Assembly (NCBI GenBank): GCA_016212795.1
Contig: JACRDT010000006.1
Coordinates: forward strand, 1-55,124
Length of the DNA stretch: 55,124 nt
Origin: Elusimicrobiota bacterium
Lineage (GTDB): Bacteria > Elusimicrobiota > Elusimicrobia > UBA1565 > UBA9628
Reading direction: 5' to 3'
Made by a program: the position numbers and the translations under genes. The notes beneath the pieces are model-generated. The model was not told the DNA's origin, did not search any database, and saw only the letters and a program-made list of their open reading frames with translations. Shown here piece by piece: positions 15,073 to 23,734 of the stretch. The first letter of the stretch is position 1. The number at the start of each line of letters is the position of its first letter.

Positions 15073-16440
15073 ATGCGCGTCCGGCGCGCCCCCTCTCTTG
15101 CCCTGTCGCTGTTCGTCGTGGCGGCCTTCTGCCTGCGGCCGTCGGCAGGGGAAGCGGTCGAAGCCGTGAGCGGCCGCGCCCTCGACGATTTGCGCGCCGC
15201 GTCGGGGGGCGCCGAGGCCGTCATCCCGGAGGCCGGGCCGGGCGTGCCCTACGGGACGGCCGCCCGGGTTCCTGGCGGAGCATCGCGCTCGGTGATGCTG
15301 CAGGGCTTCCACTGGGAGTCCCACATGAGCAAGCCCTGGTGGAACGTGATCGCGGCCAAGGCGGGCGAGATCTCCTCCTCAGGCTTCGACCTGGTGTGGT
15401 TTCCCCCCTCGTCGTCGGCGCTCAGCGACGAGGGCTACCTGCCCAACCGGCTCTACGTGCAGGACTCGGCCTACGGGACGTCGGCCCAGCTCAAGGGCGC
15501 CGTCGCCGCGCTGCACGCCAAGGGCGTGAAGGCCGTCGCGGACGTGGTGATCAACCATCGGGTGGGCGCCAAGGGCTGGGCCGACTTCACCGAGCCCGAA
15601 TGGGGGCCGGACTCGGTCTGCTCGGACGACGAATGGAGCGGGGCCAGGGGCTCCCCTGACACCGGCAAGGGCTACCACGCGGCCAGGGACATCGACCACA
15701 CCAAGGCCTACGTGCAGGAGAGCCTGAAGGGCTGGCTGCGGTGGCTGCGCTCGGACATCGGCTACGACGGCTGGAGGTTCGACTACGTCCGGGGCGTCGC
15801 GCCGAAGTACTTCGTCCTGTACGCCGAGTCCACGTCGCCGTCGTTGGCGGTCGGCGAGATCTGGGACGATCTCGACGTCAACAACCCGGATCGCCACCGG
15901 CAGGCCCTGGCCGACTGGCTCGACTCCGTGGGCGGCAAGATCGACGTCTTCGATTTCACCACCAAGGGGATGCTTCAGCACGCGGTCGCCAGCCGCGAGT
16001 ACTGGCGGCTCAGGGACGGCTCGGGCAAGCCGGCCGGCCTCATCGGGTGGTGGCCCGCCAAGGCCGTCACGTTCGTCGACAACCATGACACCGGCGCCAG
16101 CACCGGCGGCGGGGGCGGGCAGAACCACTGGCCCTTCCCGGGCGACAAGGTCATGCAGGGCTACGCCTACATCCTGACGCATCCCGGCATCCCCTGCGTG
16201 TACTGGCCCCACTTCTTCGACTGGGGCCTCGCGGACCAGATCAAGGCGCTGATGCGCGTCCGGGAGTCGGCCGGGATCGGCTCGACGAGCTCGGTCGCCA
16301 TCGCCGCCGCGGACGGCTCGCGCTACGCCGCCGTCATCGACGGCAGGGTGGCCATGAAGATCGGCCCCGGCGACTGGGCCCCCGGCGCCGGCTGGACCCT
16401 GGCGGCCGCCGGCCGGGACTACGCCGTCTGGACGAAGTGA
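15073..16440 (+). CDS. Secreted plant-type alpha-amylase, GH13 (455 aa)
   Basis: Hydrolyses internal alpha-1,4 bonds of starch or glycogen outside the cytoplasm. An N-terminal signal peptide (LALSLFVVAAFCLRPSAGEA) precedes a short spacer. The barrel then opens with VMLQGFHWESH and contains all four GH13 regions: DVVINHRVG, GWRFDYVRG with nucleophile Asp237, AVGEIWDD with acid Glu262, and FVDNHDTG with Asp339. The C-terminal DGRVAMKIGPGDWAPG...W is the small beta domain of plant and some bacterial (GH13_6-like) amylases. It follows the CPBP gene on the same strand after 46 nt. There are no other carbohydrate genes nearby. Confidence 0.92.
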   Translation: MRVRRAPSLALSLFVVAAFCLRPSAGEAVEAVSGRALDDLRAASGGAEAVIPEAGPGVPYGTAARVPGGASRSVMLQGFHWESHMSKPWWNVIAAKAGEISSSGFDLVWFPPSSSALSDEGYLPNRLYVQDSAYGTSAQLKGAVAALHAKGVKAVADVVINHRVGAKGWADFTEPEWGPDSVCSDDEWSGARGSPDTGKGYHAARDIDHTKAYVQESLKGWLRWLRSDIGYDGWRFDYVRGVAPKYFVLYAESTSPSLAVGEIWDDLDVNNPDRHRQALADWLDSVGGKIDVFDFTTKGMLQHAVASREYWRLRDGSGKPAGLIGWWPAKAVTFVDNHDTGASTGGGGGQNHWPFPGDKVMQGYAYILTHPGIPCVYWPHFFDWGLADQIKALMRVRESAGIGSTSSVAIAAADGSRYAAVIDGRVAMKIGPGDWAPGAGWTLAAAGRDYAVWTK

Positions 16441-16474
16441 CCCGGCCTTTTTCCCCTCGTCGTCGATAGGGCGT

Positions 16475-17068
16475 TCAGGGCGTCTTCTCAGTCCCTGCCG
16501 CGATTTCCTTGAAGTCGAGAACCAGCGCGGATTCCAGCATGTCCGCCCAGGTCACCCCGACGCGAAGGCAGAAGAAGGCCAGCAGCAGCGCGCAAGCCGC
16601 CCGGCATAGGGCCCGGCCGCGAGGATCGGCATCTGGTATTTCCTCGGCCCTCGTCTTGCAGGCCAAGTCGTGGAGCGGCCGGCCTTGCTTGCTGACCAGC
16701 ATGATGACGAGGTTGACTGGAGAAAGGGGCAGGGAGAGCAGGAATAGCACGGTCCGCAGCAGGCCGCCGGCCAGGGTGAAGGGTTGGTCGTCACGGCGGC
16801 GGATACTGATCCCGGCAAGCCGCTGGCCTGGAGTCTGGGAGTACCGAAGGGTTGTGACCGTGAAATACAACGGGATGCCAACGAGCGCGACCCAGCGCAT
16901 GGGATCGTCGTCAGCGGACGAGACCTCCCATGCCAGCCATTGCAGCATGTACAGGCCGAGGTTGATCAAGAGAAGATCCGCGCAGAAGGCACCAACCCTC
17001 ACCCAAACGTCTGCCCGCTCGGGCTCCACAGCCTGCGGGATGCTGGGAAGCAGGGTCAAGTCATCCAT
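16475..17068 (-). CDS. RDD-family membrane protein (197 aa)
   Basis: Three or four hydrophobic segments. The second and third frame the RDD signature: TPGQRLAGISIRRRDDQPFTLAGGLLRTVLF, then GRPLHDLACKTRAEEI (the conserved D-x3-x-T). RDD proteins are small inner-membrane proteins of mostly unknown function, some linked to ion exchange. It begins 8 nt inside the end of the large TPR gene, so it is the last gene of a thioredoxin-TPR-RDD operon. Confidence 0.85.
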   Translation of the reverse strand: MDDLTLLPSIPQAVEPERADVWVRVGAFCADLLLINLGLYMLQWLAWEVSSADDDPMRWVALVGIPLYFTVTTLRYSQTPGQRLAGISIRRRDDQPFTLAGGLLRTVLFLLSLPLSPVNLVIMLVSKQGRPLHDLACKTRAEEIPDADPRGRALCRAACALLLAFFCLRVGVTWADMLESALVLDFKEIAAGTEKTP

Positions 17069-19820
17069 GTTGGCGCGCCTCTCTCAGGCGTTTGACGCAT
17101 TCCATCCGTTCATGAATCTTCCCGATATCCCGGAGCCAGGCGGTGAACTGGCGGCGCAGGCGGTCCGCCATGCATGGAGCCCGGCCCAGCTCCTTGAGCG
17201 AAAGGTAGTATTCCGGGTTCTCAAACTGCTTGAGACGGACGGTCTTCTCGAAGAACTCCCTGCCTTTCCCGGGCTCGCCCTTGCGGTACATCAGGTATTG
17301 TCCGACGAAATAGTAGAAGAGGCTGCGCACCGACGGCGCATCGCTCGGGCTGGGAAGAGTCTCCGCCACCCCCTGTTCCTCCAGATAGAGCCGGGCCAGG
17401 GGCAAGAGTGGATCGGTTGATGGGATGTTGGGCCGCAGGGCCTTGAGAGATTCGGTAGCCTCGCCGTAGGCAGGGCCGGCCTTCATCATGCTGACCACGG
17501 TCCAGAGTCCGAATTTAGCGCTGTTTGGATGCCAGCGCGGCACGAGGACCTGGTTGAGCAGGCCGTACGCTTTGACCCATTGCCCGGTGAGAAGGAAGCA
17601 CTCAAGAAGGTCCAGATGCATCCTGTCCGTGAGGAGGATTCGCCCTGCGCTCTGCATGGAGAAGAATCGGCGGATATGGGCCTTGAGCAGGCTGCGGCCT
17701 CTTGGGTCGCCCGTGCGAAGATAGAATTTGGCCAGGGACTGGATAAACTTTTCCCCGTAGCGTTGTCGTGCGGCCCTGATCATCCGCTCCGCCAGGTCGT
17801 AGCGCCCGTCGTCCTCGAATGCGTAGGCCAATTCAAACAGGGCCTGGGCTTTGTAGGTGGGAGCGGCGGAAAGAGACAGTCGGCGCGCCAGATCGGGGTG
17901 GCCCATGAGCCGGTAGATCCAGGCCATCACGCAGACGGCGCTGGCTGCCTCCAAACTCTCGGAATCCACTTTGAGATAACCGCGCCAGTTCTCGATCGCC
18001 TCGAGCAGCCGGTCCTGGGAGATCAGAAGGATGCCCTTGTTCGTGCGAGCCATCCAGTTCCCAGGATCCGCCGCGAGCAGGCGATCTAGGACAGTGGCGT
18101 ACCGATTCTGGTCCAGCGGTGGCCGATGCAAGATGAAGGAAATCATGCTTTGGAGGAACGCGGGCGAGTCTCCCAACCTGGCCATGGCGTCTTCGAAAAC
18201 CCGGGGATTCCCTTCTGCCTTCGCGATCTTGTGGTACGGCCACGGGTCATAGGGGGAGAGTTCCATTGTCCGTCGGGCCGCAGCGGTTCTCTCATCCGGG
18301 ATCAATGCCCGTTCGCGCAGGTCCAAGCGGACATCATCGAACTCCAGGCGTCTATCCGCCACGATCGCGTTGATGTCGGATTCGAAAACATGCATGATGT
18401 ACTTGACCAGGTGCCGCATCCCGCCGTATTGAAGCTTCACCCGCGCCAAGCCCTCCGAAAGAGTCCGGCCTGCGTCCTGGTCCTTGTCCAAGTCTGGTTT
18501 GACCAGCGGGAGCAGAAAGCCCCATGGATGCCCTGTGACCAGCGGTTGGAACGTCTTGAGCTGTTCCTTGGCCTGATCCGGAACGCCGTAATTGTATTCG
18601 AGGAAGGCCATCATTGATAAGGCCGCCTCCAAGGCGTAGTCCTTGGCGAGTTCCACCCTGGTCCGCATGGGAATCTCCTCGGCCGGGTCGCCGGGTGGTA
18701 GCCTGGAGAGGGCATTCAGAAAGCCGGTCGCGTCCGGGGGAGGACGCGATAGCGGGTAGGCCAATCCTGCAGGAGCGCGACGGCCCATCACCGTTTCGAG
18801 GTACGGCTCCCAACCCAGCGCCGTACCAAGCAATTGCCGGGTGAGGAGATGGTTGGGACCGACATCCGCGATCCCCACCAGCCAATTCAGAGAGTTCAGG
18901 TCCAAGGGATTGCTTTCCACCAAGGCCTTGAAGGCCTCGCGGCTTTCTAGGCCCTTGGCGTGGTAGTCGGCCAGCATGGCGTAGGCGTACTTCCATTCGC
19001 GGGACTTGCCGGCCTTTCCCTGCGGCCTTGCCGCACCAAGATCCTGCCGGGCCATGACGCCGGCAAGGCTTGACAGGTCAGGGGAATCAGGAGTGCTCTG
19101 GCTGATGACGAAAAGGGCGTCCGAGTCGCGGCCGCATAGCGTGAGCGCGAAGGCCTTTTCCGAACTGGCGCCGACGGAGAGGCGCTCTGCCAAATCCGAG
19201 AGTGCCAGGGCTCTGGCGTGGAATATCTTGGCCTTGTTGGAGGGAATCCCGTTGTTGAATTTTCCCAGCCAGCCGTAGGCTCGAGCCATCATCCTCAGCG
19301 CGTCGGGCCAGGGAGGCCTATCCCTTTGGGCCTCGGCAAGGGTGTTGATCGTCCAGATCAAGGCGTAGACATCCAGGGCCTCGAACCCGCTCTCGGCGCG
19401 GCCGATGTCGTTGGTCGGCCGTGGGGGGCCTGCGACGGGCGCCCACTTGGCGTCGAGCAACGCTGTTGCCGTATCTCCGGCGCGTTTGATCTCCGCCAGG
19501 ATATCCCATCTCTCCTCGGGATAGGGGACGGCCAACTCGTTGAGGGAGGTGTCCTGGATCCTCAGCGCGATGCGAAGTTCCCCGGCCGATTCCTCGAAGG
19601 ACACGGCGAAACCGGCAAGCCGGGGAGACGAGAGTTCCGCGTCGTACGCCTGTAGGCCGTACCGATAGCGGGCTGCGGCGTAGAGGGATTGGCGGTAGAG
19701 TTCAGTGAAGAGGGGCCTGCGGTAGGGAGCAGACTCGATCAGCACTTCATCGGCAGCGTAGCCCGGGCCGGCCAGGAGCGCCAATCCCAGGCATGCGCAA
19801 AGCAGAGGGGCTGCGATCAT
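17061..19820 (-). CDS. Large exported TPR-repeat protein (919 aa)
   Basis: Signal peptide MIAAPLLCACLGLALLAGPGYAADE, then a predicted beta-rich domain (about 30-150) and a long chain of helical TPR-like repeats to the end. No catalytic motif is visible. The ATG at 19820 overlaps the TGA of the thioredoxin-like gene (ATGA), and the 3' end overlaps the RDD gene, so the three form one operon. Codon use is less GC-biased than in flanking genes, suggesting a different history or weaker codon selection. Likely periplasmic; partner and role unknown. Confidence 0.75.
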   Translation of the reverse strand: MIAAPLLCACLGLALLAGPGYAADEVLIESAPYRRPLFTELYRQSLYAAARYRYGLQAYDAELSSPRLAGFAVSFEESAGELRIALRIQDTSLNELAVPYPEERWDILAEIKRAGDTATALLDAKWAPVAGPPRPTNDIGRAESGFEALDVYALIWTINTLAEAQRDRPPWPDALRMMARAYGWLGKFNNGIPSNKAKIFHARALALSDLAERLSVGASSEKAFALTLCGRDSDALFVISQSTPDSPDLSSLAGVMARQDLGAARPQGKAGKSREWKYAYAMLADYHAKGLESREAFKALVESNPLDLNSLNWLVGIADVGPNHLLTRQLLGTALGWEPYLETVMGRRAPAGLAYPLSRPPPDATGFLNALSRLPPGDPAEEIPMRTRVELAKDYALEAALSMMAFLEYNYGVPDQAKEQLKTFQPLVTGHPWGFLLPLVKPDLDKDQDAGRTLSEGLARVKLQYGGMRHLVKYIMHVFESDINAIVADRRLEFDDVRLDLRERALIPDERTAAARRTMELSPYDPWPYHKIAKAEGNPRVFEDAMARLGDSPAFLQSMISFILHRPPLDQNRYATVLDRLLAADPGNWMARTNKGILLISQDRLLEAIENWRGYLKVDSESLEAASAVCVMAWIYRLMGHPDLARRLSLSAAPTYKAQALFELAYAFEDDGRYDLAERMIRAARQRYGEKFIQSLAKFYLRTGDPRGRSLLKAHIRRFFSMQSAGRILLTDRMHLDLLECFLLTGQWVKAYGLLNQVLVPRWHPNSAKFGLWTVVSMMKAGPAYGEATESLKALRPNIPSTDPLLPLARLYLEEQGVAETLPSPSDAPSVRSLFYYFVGQYLMYRKGEPGKGREFFEKTVRLKQFENPEYYLSLKELGRAPCMADRLRRQFTAWLRDIGKIHERMECVKRLREARQHG

Positions 19821-20332
19821 TTGCCGACGGGCGCCAAACGCCATTGGGCCAGGAACGCGAGGAATTTCCCCCGACTGTAGGTGCCGCCGGCCGCCTCTAG
19901 TTCCTCGGTGTTCTTTGATTCGAGGACGGCGCCGCTCGAATCTAAAATGAAGATGTGGGGGTAGCCGGGGATCTTGGGATAGCGCGAAAGAACCATGGTA
20001 TTGGGCTCGCTGGGCCCGTAGTAGACCCTGACCGTGACGTAGTGCATTTCCCTCAGGGCGGCCAAGTCGGGATTGGCCTTGAAGAAGTCCTCCATGAATC
20101 TGCACCAGGAACACCAGTTGGTGCCGCCGACCAGCATGAAGACGCGTTTGTCCTCCTTCCTTGCCTGGGCCAGAGCGTTCCGGATGTCTTCGCTGGCGTC
20201 CCGGGATGAATCATACCGGCTTGGGAGGGGTATGTCGGCGGAGAAGTCCGTCCCGCCTTTGATGCCATAGTGGAAGACCGCGACGGACGCGTAGAATACG
20301 GCGGCTAGATGCAGGGATCTCGGCGATTGCAT
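19817..20332 (-). CDS. Membrane-anchored thioredoxin-fold protein (171 aa)
   Basis: One N-terminal hydrophobic segment (HLAAVFYASVAVFHYG) serves as anchor or uncleaved signal. The thioredoxin fold follows, with CxxC in GTNWCSWCRFMEDFF and the cis-Pro loop IPGYPHIFILDSSG. It is of the Thioredoxin_7 type, related to proteins that reduce or monitor periplasmic thiols. The ATG at 20332 is chosen because a TATAAT box lies 16 nt upstream; a longer frame would start before the promoter. First gene of the thioredoxin-TPR-RDD operon. Confidence 0.8.
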   Translation of the reverse strand: MQSPRSLHLAAVFYASVAVFHYGIKGGTDFSADIPLPSRYDSSRDASEDIRNALAQARKEDKRVFMLVGGTNWCSWCRFMEDFFKANPDLAALREMHYVTVRVYYGPSEPNTMVLSRYPKIPGYPHIFILDSSGAVLESKNTEELEAAGGTYSRGKFLAFLAQWRLAPVGK

Positions 20333-20348
20333 GTCGTCCGAAAGCCCT

Positions 20349-20354
20349 ATTATA
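20349..20354 (-). promoter_or_regulatory. -10 box of the thioredoxin-TPR-RDD operon
   Basis: Minus strand TATAAT preceded directly by TG. Predicted leader about 10 nt. Confidence 0.65.
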
Positions 20355-20421
20355 CAGCAGCGCGGTCCGCAATTCAAAATCTGAAAGAAGTGTGGTCATA
20401 AGTGAATACTCCTCCCCAGGG

Positions 20422-20430
20422 TGCTATACT
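20422..20430 (+). promoter_or_regulatory. Extended -10 promoter of the rhomboid gene
   Basis: TGCTATACT, 15 nt before the ATG at 20446. Divergent from the thioredoxin operon promoter, about 70 nt away. Confidence 0.6.
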
Positions 20431-20445
20431 CTGCCTTACCCCCCC

Positions 20446-21573
20446 ATGCGCTGCCCGACCTGCTCCCAGGACCTCGTGCCCATCCAATACAAGGGGGTTG
20501 CCATCGAACGGTGTGGCCGCTGCCATGCATCGTGGTTTGGTCCCGGGGCACTCGTCGCCTGCGCGCAGGAGTTGGCGCGAGAAGGCGTCGTTCCCGACGC
20601 GCAATGGCAAGTGAACAAGAAGGTCCTGGCCGTCGGTCGTCTCCAGGAGCCGGCCCTCCCCTGCCCTCGATGCGGCAGGCCGATGCACAAGCTGAATTAC
20701 GGCTACGATTCGAATGTCATCCTTGACCACTGCCGGGATTGCGACGGACTCTGGGTCGGCGACGACGAGTTGGGCGGGGTGGCCGTCCATGTCAAGGGGA
20801 ACCCCCGGGTTGACGCTCTGGGTTCGGCGTTCATGGCTGAAGGCGTCGCCGTCGACGAGGAAAGGCGTAAGGCCGAGTATCTGGTGTCGCTGTTCAACCC
20901 GTTCTCCTGGTCGTTGAGCATCCCGTACCGGACGGACATCCGGGTGGTCTCGCCGCCCATCTTGGTGACAGCGATCATCGCCGCGAATCTGGCGGCCTAC
21001 TTCTGCGGCCTGTCGGGCTGGCTGGAGTCGACGCGGTCCCTGCGCTGCTACGGCCTCGTTCCCGCCCTCGCGGCTGCGGGACACAATTACCACGCATTCC
21101 TCACCTCGATGTTCCTCCATGCCGGGATCCTCCACCTGCTGGGCAACATGTACTTCCTCTGGCTGTTCGGCAGGAACGCCGAAAGCTCCCTCGGTCGCCG
21201 AGATTTCTTCCTGCTCTACTTTGTCTGCGGCATGACGGCCGGTGTCGTCCAGGTCCTCTTCGATCCCGGTTCCGCCAATCCCTCCATCGGGGCCAGCGGG
21301 GCCATCTCGGGCGTCCTGGGGTGCTTCGCGAGGCTTTACCCGGATTCGAGGGTCAAGTTGTGGGAGGGCCGGGATCAGAGGGGAACTTTCTCGGCGCGCT
21401 TCTACCTTGGCGCCTGGTTCCTCTTCCAGGCTGCCTCCTTCTTGAAGGACGTGGCGCTGGACCTTTCCCCCGGCGTCGCGTTCTCCTCCCACATTGGCGG
21501 GTTCCTCGCGGGTTACGTCCTGGCGCCCGTCAAGGAAGAGGCGCGCACGGATCTCCAGGGCGTCGGCATCTGA
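20446..21573 (+). CDS. Rhomboid intramembrane serine protease with N-terminal zinc ribbons (375 aa)
   Basis: Residues 1-130 hold two zf-TFIIB-like zinc ribbons (CPTC...CGRC and CPRCGRPM...CRDCDGLW). A rhomboid domain of about six membrane helices follows. Its catalytic dyad is visible: Ser284 in GASGAISG and His349 in SSHIGGFLAGY, with the family's HAGILHLLGNMYFLW helix upstream. Rhomboids cut substrates within the membrane. The fused zinc ribbons may present or recognise substrates. ATG 20446 is used because the promoter box lies just upstream, and the extra codons before it are not domain-like. The closest kin would be zf-TFIIB-rhomboid fusions in other bacteria. Confidence 0.88.
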   Translation: MRCPTCSQDLVPIQYKGVAIERCGRCHASWFGPGALVACAQELAREGVVPDAQWQVNKKVLAVGRLQEPALPCPRCGRPMHKLNYGYDSNVILDHCRDCDGLWVGDDELGGVAVHVKGNPRVDALGSAFMAEGVAVDEERRKAEYLVSLFNPFSWSLSIPYRTDIRVVSPPILVTAIIAANLAAYFCGLSGWLESTRSLRCYGLVPALAAAGHNYHAFLTSMFLHAGILHLLGNMYFLWLFGRNAESSLGRRDFFLLYFVCGMTAGVVQVLFDPGSANPSIGASGAISGVLGCFARLYPDSRVKLWEGRDQRGTFSARFYLGAWFLFQAASFLKDVALDLSPGVAFSSHIGGFLAGYVLAPVKEEARTDLQGVGI

Positions 21574-21597
21574 ACGCTGGCGGTGCCATCGGTCGGA

Positions 21598-22275
21598 TCA
21601 GGGGGTGTTTTCGTACGGCAGGCCGAGCAACTCGGCCATTTCCGCCGCGGACTCGACGTCCGGCATCCCCGGCACTTTCTTTACGAGCCTGCCCGAGGCG
21701 TCGGAGACCAGGAACTGCGGCACGCCGTTCATCCTGAAGCTCCCTTCGGGGTCCAGGAGCGTGTCGGGGCCGAACTCCCTGGCATACTGGCGCACGGCTT
21801 CCATGGAATCCATCCCCACGACGACGCGCAGTGTGGCGGCGTCCTTCGGGAGGCGCCGCTGCAGCTCGACGATGATGGGCGTGGCGCGGCGGCAGTAGCC
21901 GCACCAGGGAGCCACGTAGACGGTCAGGCATTTCGCCGTCGGGCAGGCCGCCAGGGAAGAGCCCGTCATGCCTGAGACCATGGGGAGGCGGATGTCTGGA
22001 AGCGTGGGGCCTACAGAGGGAGAACGGAGCATCATCAGGCCCGCCATACCCGCGATCGCTGACATCCCGATGCAGACGTAAAGCAATGCGCGGGTAACCG
22101 CAGCATCATCCCTCCACCGCCGTATCGATCGGGCCAGATGTTCCACAAGGGGCATCGGGCCTCTCCCGGGATGCTGCTCGGCGGGCGGGCACGGCGACGG
22201 TGGCTGCGATGAGGGTTCCGACGGCTGCGAAGGAAGATTCCGCGGCCGCTTGAGGAATCGGCGCATCCGGCTCAC
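21598..22275 (-). CDS. Membrane-anchored TlpA/DsbA-like thioredoxin (225 aa)
   Basis: A cytoplasmic N-terminal stretch rich in Pro/Ser/Arg is followed by one helix (ALLYVCIGMSAIAGMAGLMML). A periplasmic thioredoxin fold with CxxC in YVAPWCGYCRRA and the cis-Pro loop VPQFLVSDASG comes next. It probably exchanges disulfides in the periplasm. It lies 22 nt downstream of the lipid-kinase-like gene and ends 24 nt from the convergent rhomboid gene. The other thioredoxin-like gene 2 kb away is only distantly similar. Confidence 0.8.
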   Translation of the reverse strand: MSRMRRFLKRPRNLPSQPSEPSSQPPSPCPPAEQHPGRGPMPLVEHLARSIRRWRDDAAVTRALLYVCIGMSAIAGMAGLMMLRSPSVGPTLPDIRLPMVSGMTGSSLAACPTAKCLTVYVAPWCGYCRRATPIIVELQRRLPKDAATLRVVVGMDSMEAVRQYAREFGPDTLLDPEGSFRMNGVPQFLVSDASGRLVKKVPGMPDVESAAEMAELLGLPYENTP

Positions 22276-22297
22276 ATGGCCTCCTGAAACGTCTTCA

Positions 22298-22939
22298 TCA
22301 TTGCCACTGAGCCGCGAGAAGGATGGTTCCCGGCAGGACCGGGATCCAGACGTTGTCGTCGGGAGGGAGCGGCAGGATGTCGGCGACGCAGAAGGCGAGC
22401 GCTCCCGCCAGGACCATGGCGGGCGGCAGGCCGGTCGCCGCCCCCACGAGCAGCGCCGCGGCGAACCCCGCCAGGGAGCCCTCCCAAGTCCGTTTGCGGC
22501 CCCAGATCCAGTAGGGATGGCGGCCCCAGGCGAGGCCCACGACCGCGGAAGCGGAATCGCCGAACGCCAGGTAGCACAGCGACGCCTTGACGATCCGGGG
22601 GTGGTCCCTGAAGAACGCGAAGACCGCCAGGGCGCCGATGGTGGTGTAGAGCACGCCCGTGTAGTGCTTGGACTCCTTCTCGCGGATGATGGCGCCGAAG
22701 GCGCGCTGCGTCCAGGACCGGCCCCAGGCGGTGTGGAACCGGGCCAGCTCGAGGGCCAGGACCGCCGCCGTCCAGGCCAGCATCGGCCCCATGACGCGCG
22801 CCGGCCCGAGGAGGAGGTAGGCGGCGAGGTAGAGGATGGTGTTCAGGTGGAAGAGCTTGCGGAGGATCTCCTTGCGGATCGCTTCCGGGGACGCCGGGCC
22901 GCGGGAGTCGGTCTCGGCGTTCGGGGTGAGGACATTCAT
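22298..22939 (-). CDS. DGK1/VTE5-type CTP-dependent lipid kinase, phytol/dolichol kinase-like (213 aa)
   Basis: About six membrane helices. The N-terminal RKLFHL matches the RKxxH start of the DGK1/SEC59/VTE5 group, and FGDSASAVVGLAWGRHPY plus KRTWEGSLAGFAAAL match its two further conserved blocks. Members phosphorylate isoprenoid alcohols or diacylglycerol using CTP. ATG 22939 is selected because an extended -10 box ends 7 nt upstream, giving a leaderless message. The substrate (polyprenol, phytol or diacylglycerol) cannot be decided. Confidence 0.75.
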   Translation of the reverse strand: MNVLTPNAETDSRGPASPEAIRKEILRKLFHLNTILYLAAYLLLGPARVMGPMLAWTAAVLALELARFHTAWGRSWTQRAFGAIIREKESKHYTGVLYTTIGALAVFAFFRDHPRIVKASLCYLAFGDSASAVVGLAWGRHPYWIWGRKRTWEGSLAGFAAALLVGAATGLPPAMVLAGALAFCVADILPLPPDDNVWIPVLPGTILLAAQWQ

Positions 22940-22946
22940 CGCCGGC

Positions 22947-22955
22947 ATTATACCA
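22947..22955 (-). promoter_or_regulatory. Extended -10 promoter, leaderless, for the lipid-kinase-like gene
   Basis: Minus strand TGGTATAAT, a perfect extended -10, 7 nt before the ATG at 22939. Confidence 0.7.
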
Positions 22956-23016
22956 AAACCCCGCTGCCCGGGCCTGGGATTCCCAGGCCGCGCTGAAGCC
23001 GTCGGCCGTCGCGCCC

Positions 23017-23060
23017 TTGACAACTGGACATCTGTACATTAGACTATGTACAGATGTCCA
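23017..23060 (+). promoter_or_regulatory. lexA promoter with a perfect 36-bp palindromic operator
   Basis: -35 TTGACA (23017-23022), 17-bp spacer, -10 TAGACT (23040-23045). Arms TGGACATCTGTACAT (23025-23039) and ATGTACAGATGTCCA (23046-23060) are perfect 15-bp inverted repeats whose 6-bp centre is exactly the -10 hexamer. Each arm contains the self-palindrome TGTACA. A protein bound here would block RNA polymerase. The obvious candidate is LexA, encoded just downstream. Confidence 0.85.
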
Positions 23061-23146
23061 CCGTCCCCGGGAACCCCATGCGTCCTTTGGGCGCTGCCCC
23101 GGGGACGGTGGGAAGAGGAGTCTGGCTCACCGCCGCGGGAGGCGCC

Positions 23147-23734
23147 ATGGAAGATGCGATGACCGCCGTGCAGAGGAGGGTGCTGGAGTTCATCGTCGAG
23201 TCGATCCAGCAGAGGGGCTTTCCCCCCACCATCAGGGAGATCGGGAGCGGGCTGAGGATCCCGGCGCCGAGCTCCGTGACGTTCCACCTGAAGGCCCTGG
23301 AGCGCCTGGGGCTGCTTCGCCGCGTCGGCTCGCAGAGCCGCGGCCTGGTCCCGGTCGGGCATCCGTTCAGGCTGCCGATCCTGGGAAGGGTCGGGGCCGG
23401 CCCCGGGCCGCTCGCCCAGGAGGAGGTGGAGGGGCATCTCGCCCTGGACAAGTCGGTCGGGCGCGGCGCGCATTTCTCTCTGCGGGTCAGGGGCGACAGC
23501 ATGGTCGGGGCGGGCATCCTCAACGGGGACCTGGCGCTCGTCCGGCGCCAGGAGGAGGCCGACGACGGCAACATCGTCGTCGCGATCGTCGAGGACGAGG
23601 GGGTCGTCAAGAGGCTGCGGCGCAAGGCGGGGGCGTGGCGCCTCGAATCCGCCAATCCCCGCTACCCCGCCATCACCGCGCCCTTCAGGATCGTGGGCAA
23701 AGTCGTGGGGATCATCCGCCATTATGAGCCATGA
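23147..23734 (+). CDS. lexA: LexA repressor (195 aa)
   Basis: SOS repressor that cleaves itself when RecA filaments form on damaged DNA. The winged-helix DNA-binding domain (about 1-65; MTAVQRRVLEFIVESIQQRGFPPTIREIGSGL...FHLKALERLGLLRR) is followed by the S24 protease domain. The cleavage site is Ala84-Gly85 in GRVGAGPGPLAQ, the nucleophile is Ser118 in GDSMVGAGI and the base is Lys155 in VVKRL; these sit within one residue of the E. coli positions. ATG 23147 follows GGGAGG and gives normal length. An ATG at 23054, 8 nt after the -10, would give a leaderless form with 31 extra Gly/Pro-rich residues. First gene of the polymerase cassette. Confidence 0.93.
   Translation: MEDAMTAVQRRVLEFIVESIQQRGFPPTIREIGSGLRIPAPSSVTFHLKALERLGLLRRVGSQSRGLVPVGHPFRLPILGRVGAGPGPLAQEEVEGHLALDKSVGRGAHFSLRVRGDSMVGAGILNGDLALVRRQEEADDGNIVVAIVEDEGVVKRLRRKAGAWRLESANPRYPAITAPFRIVGKVVGIIRHYEP

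Noticed and set aside
20333..20377. Longer N-terminus for the thioredoxin-like protein
   Set aside because: It would start upstream of the TATAAT box that serves the gene.
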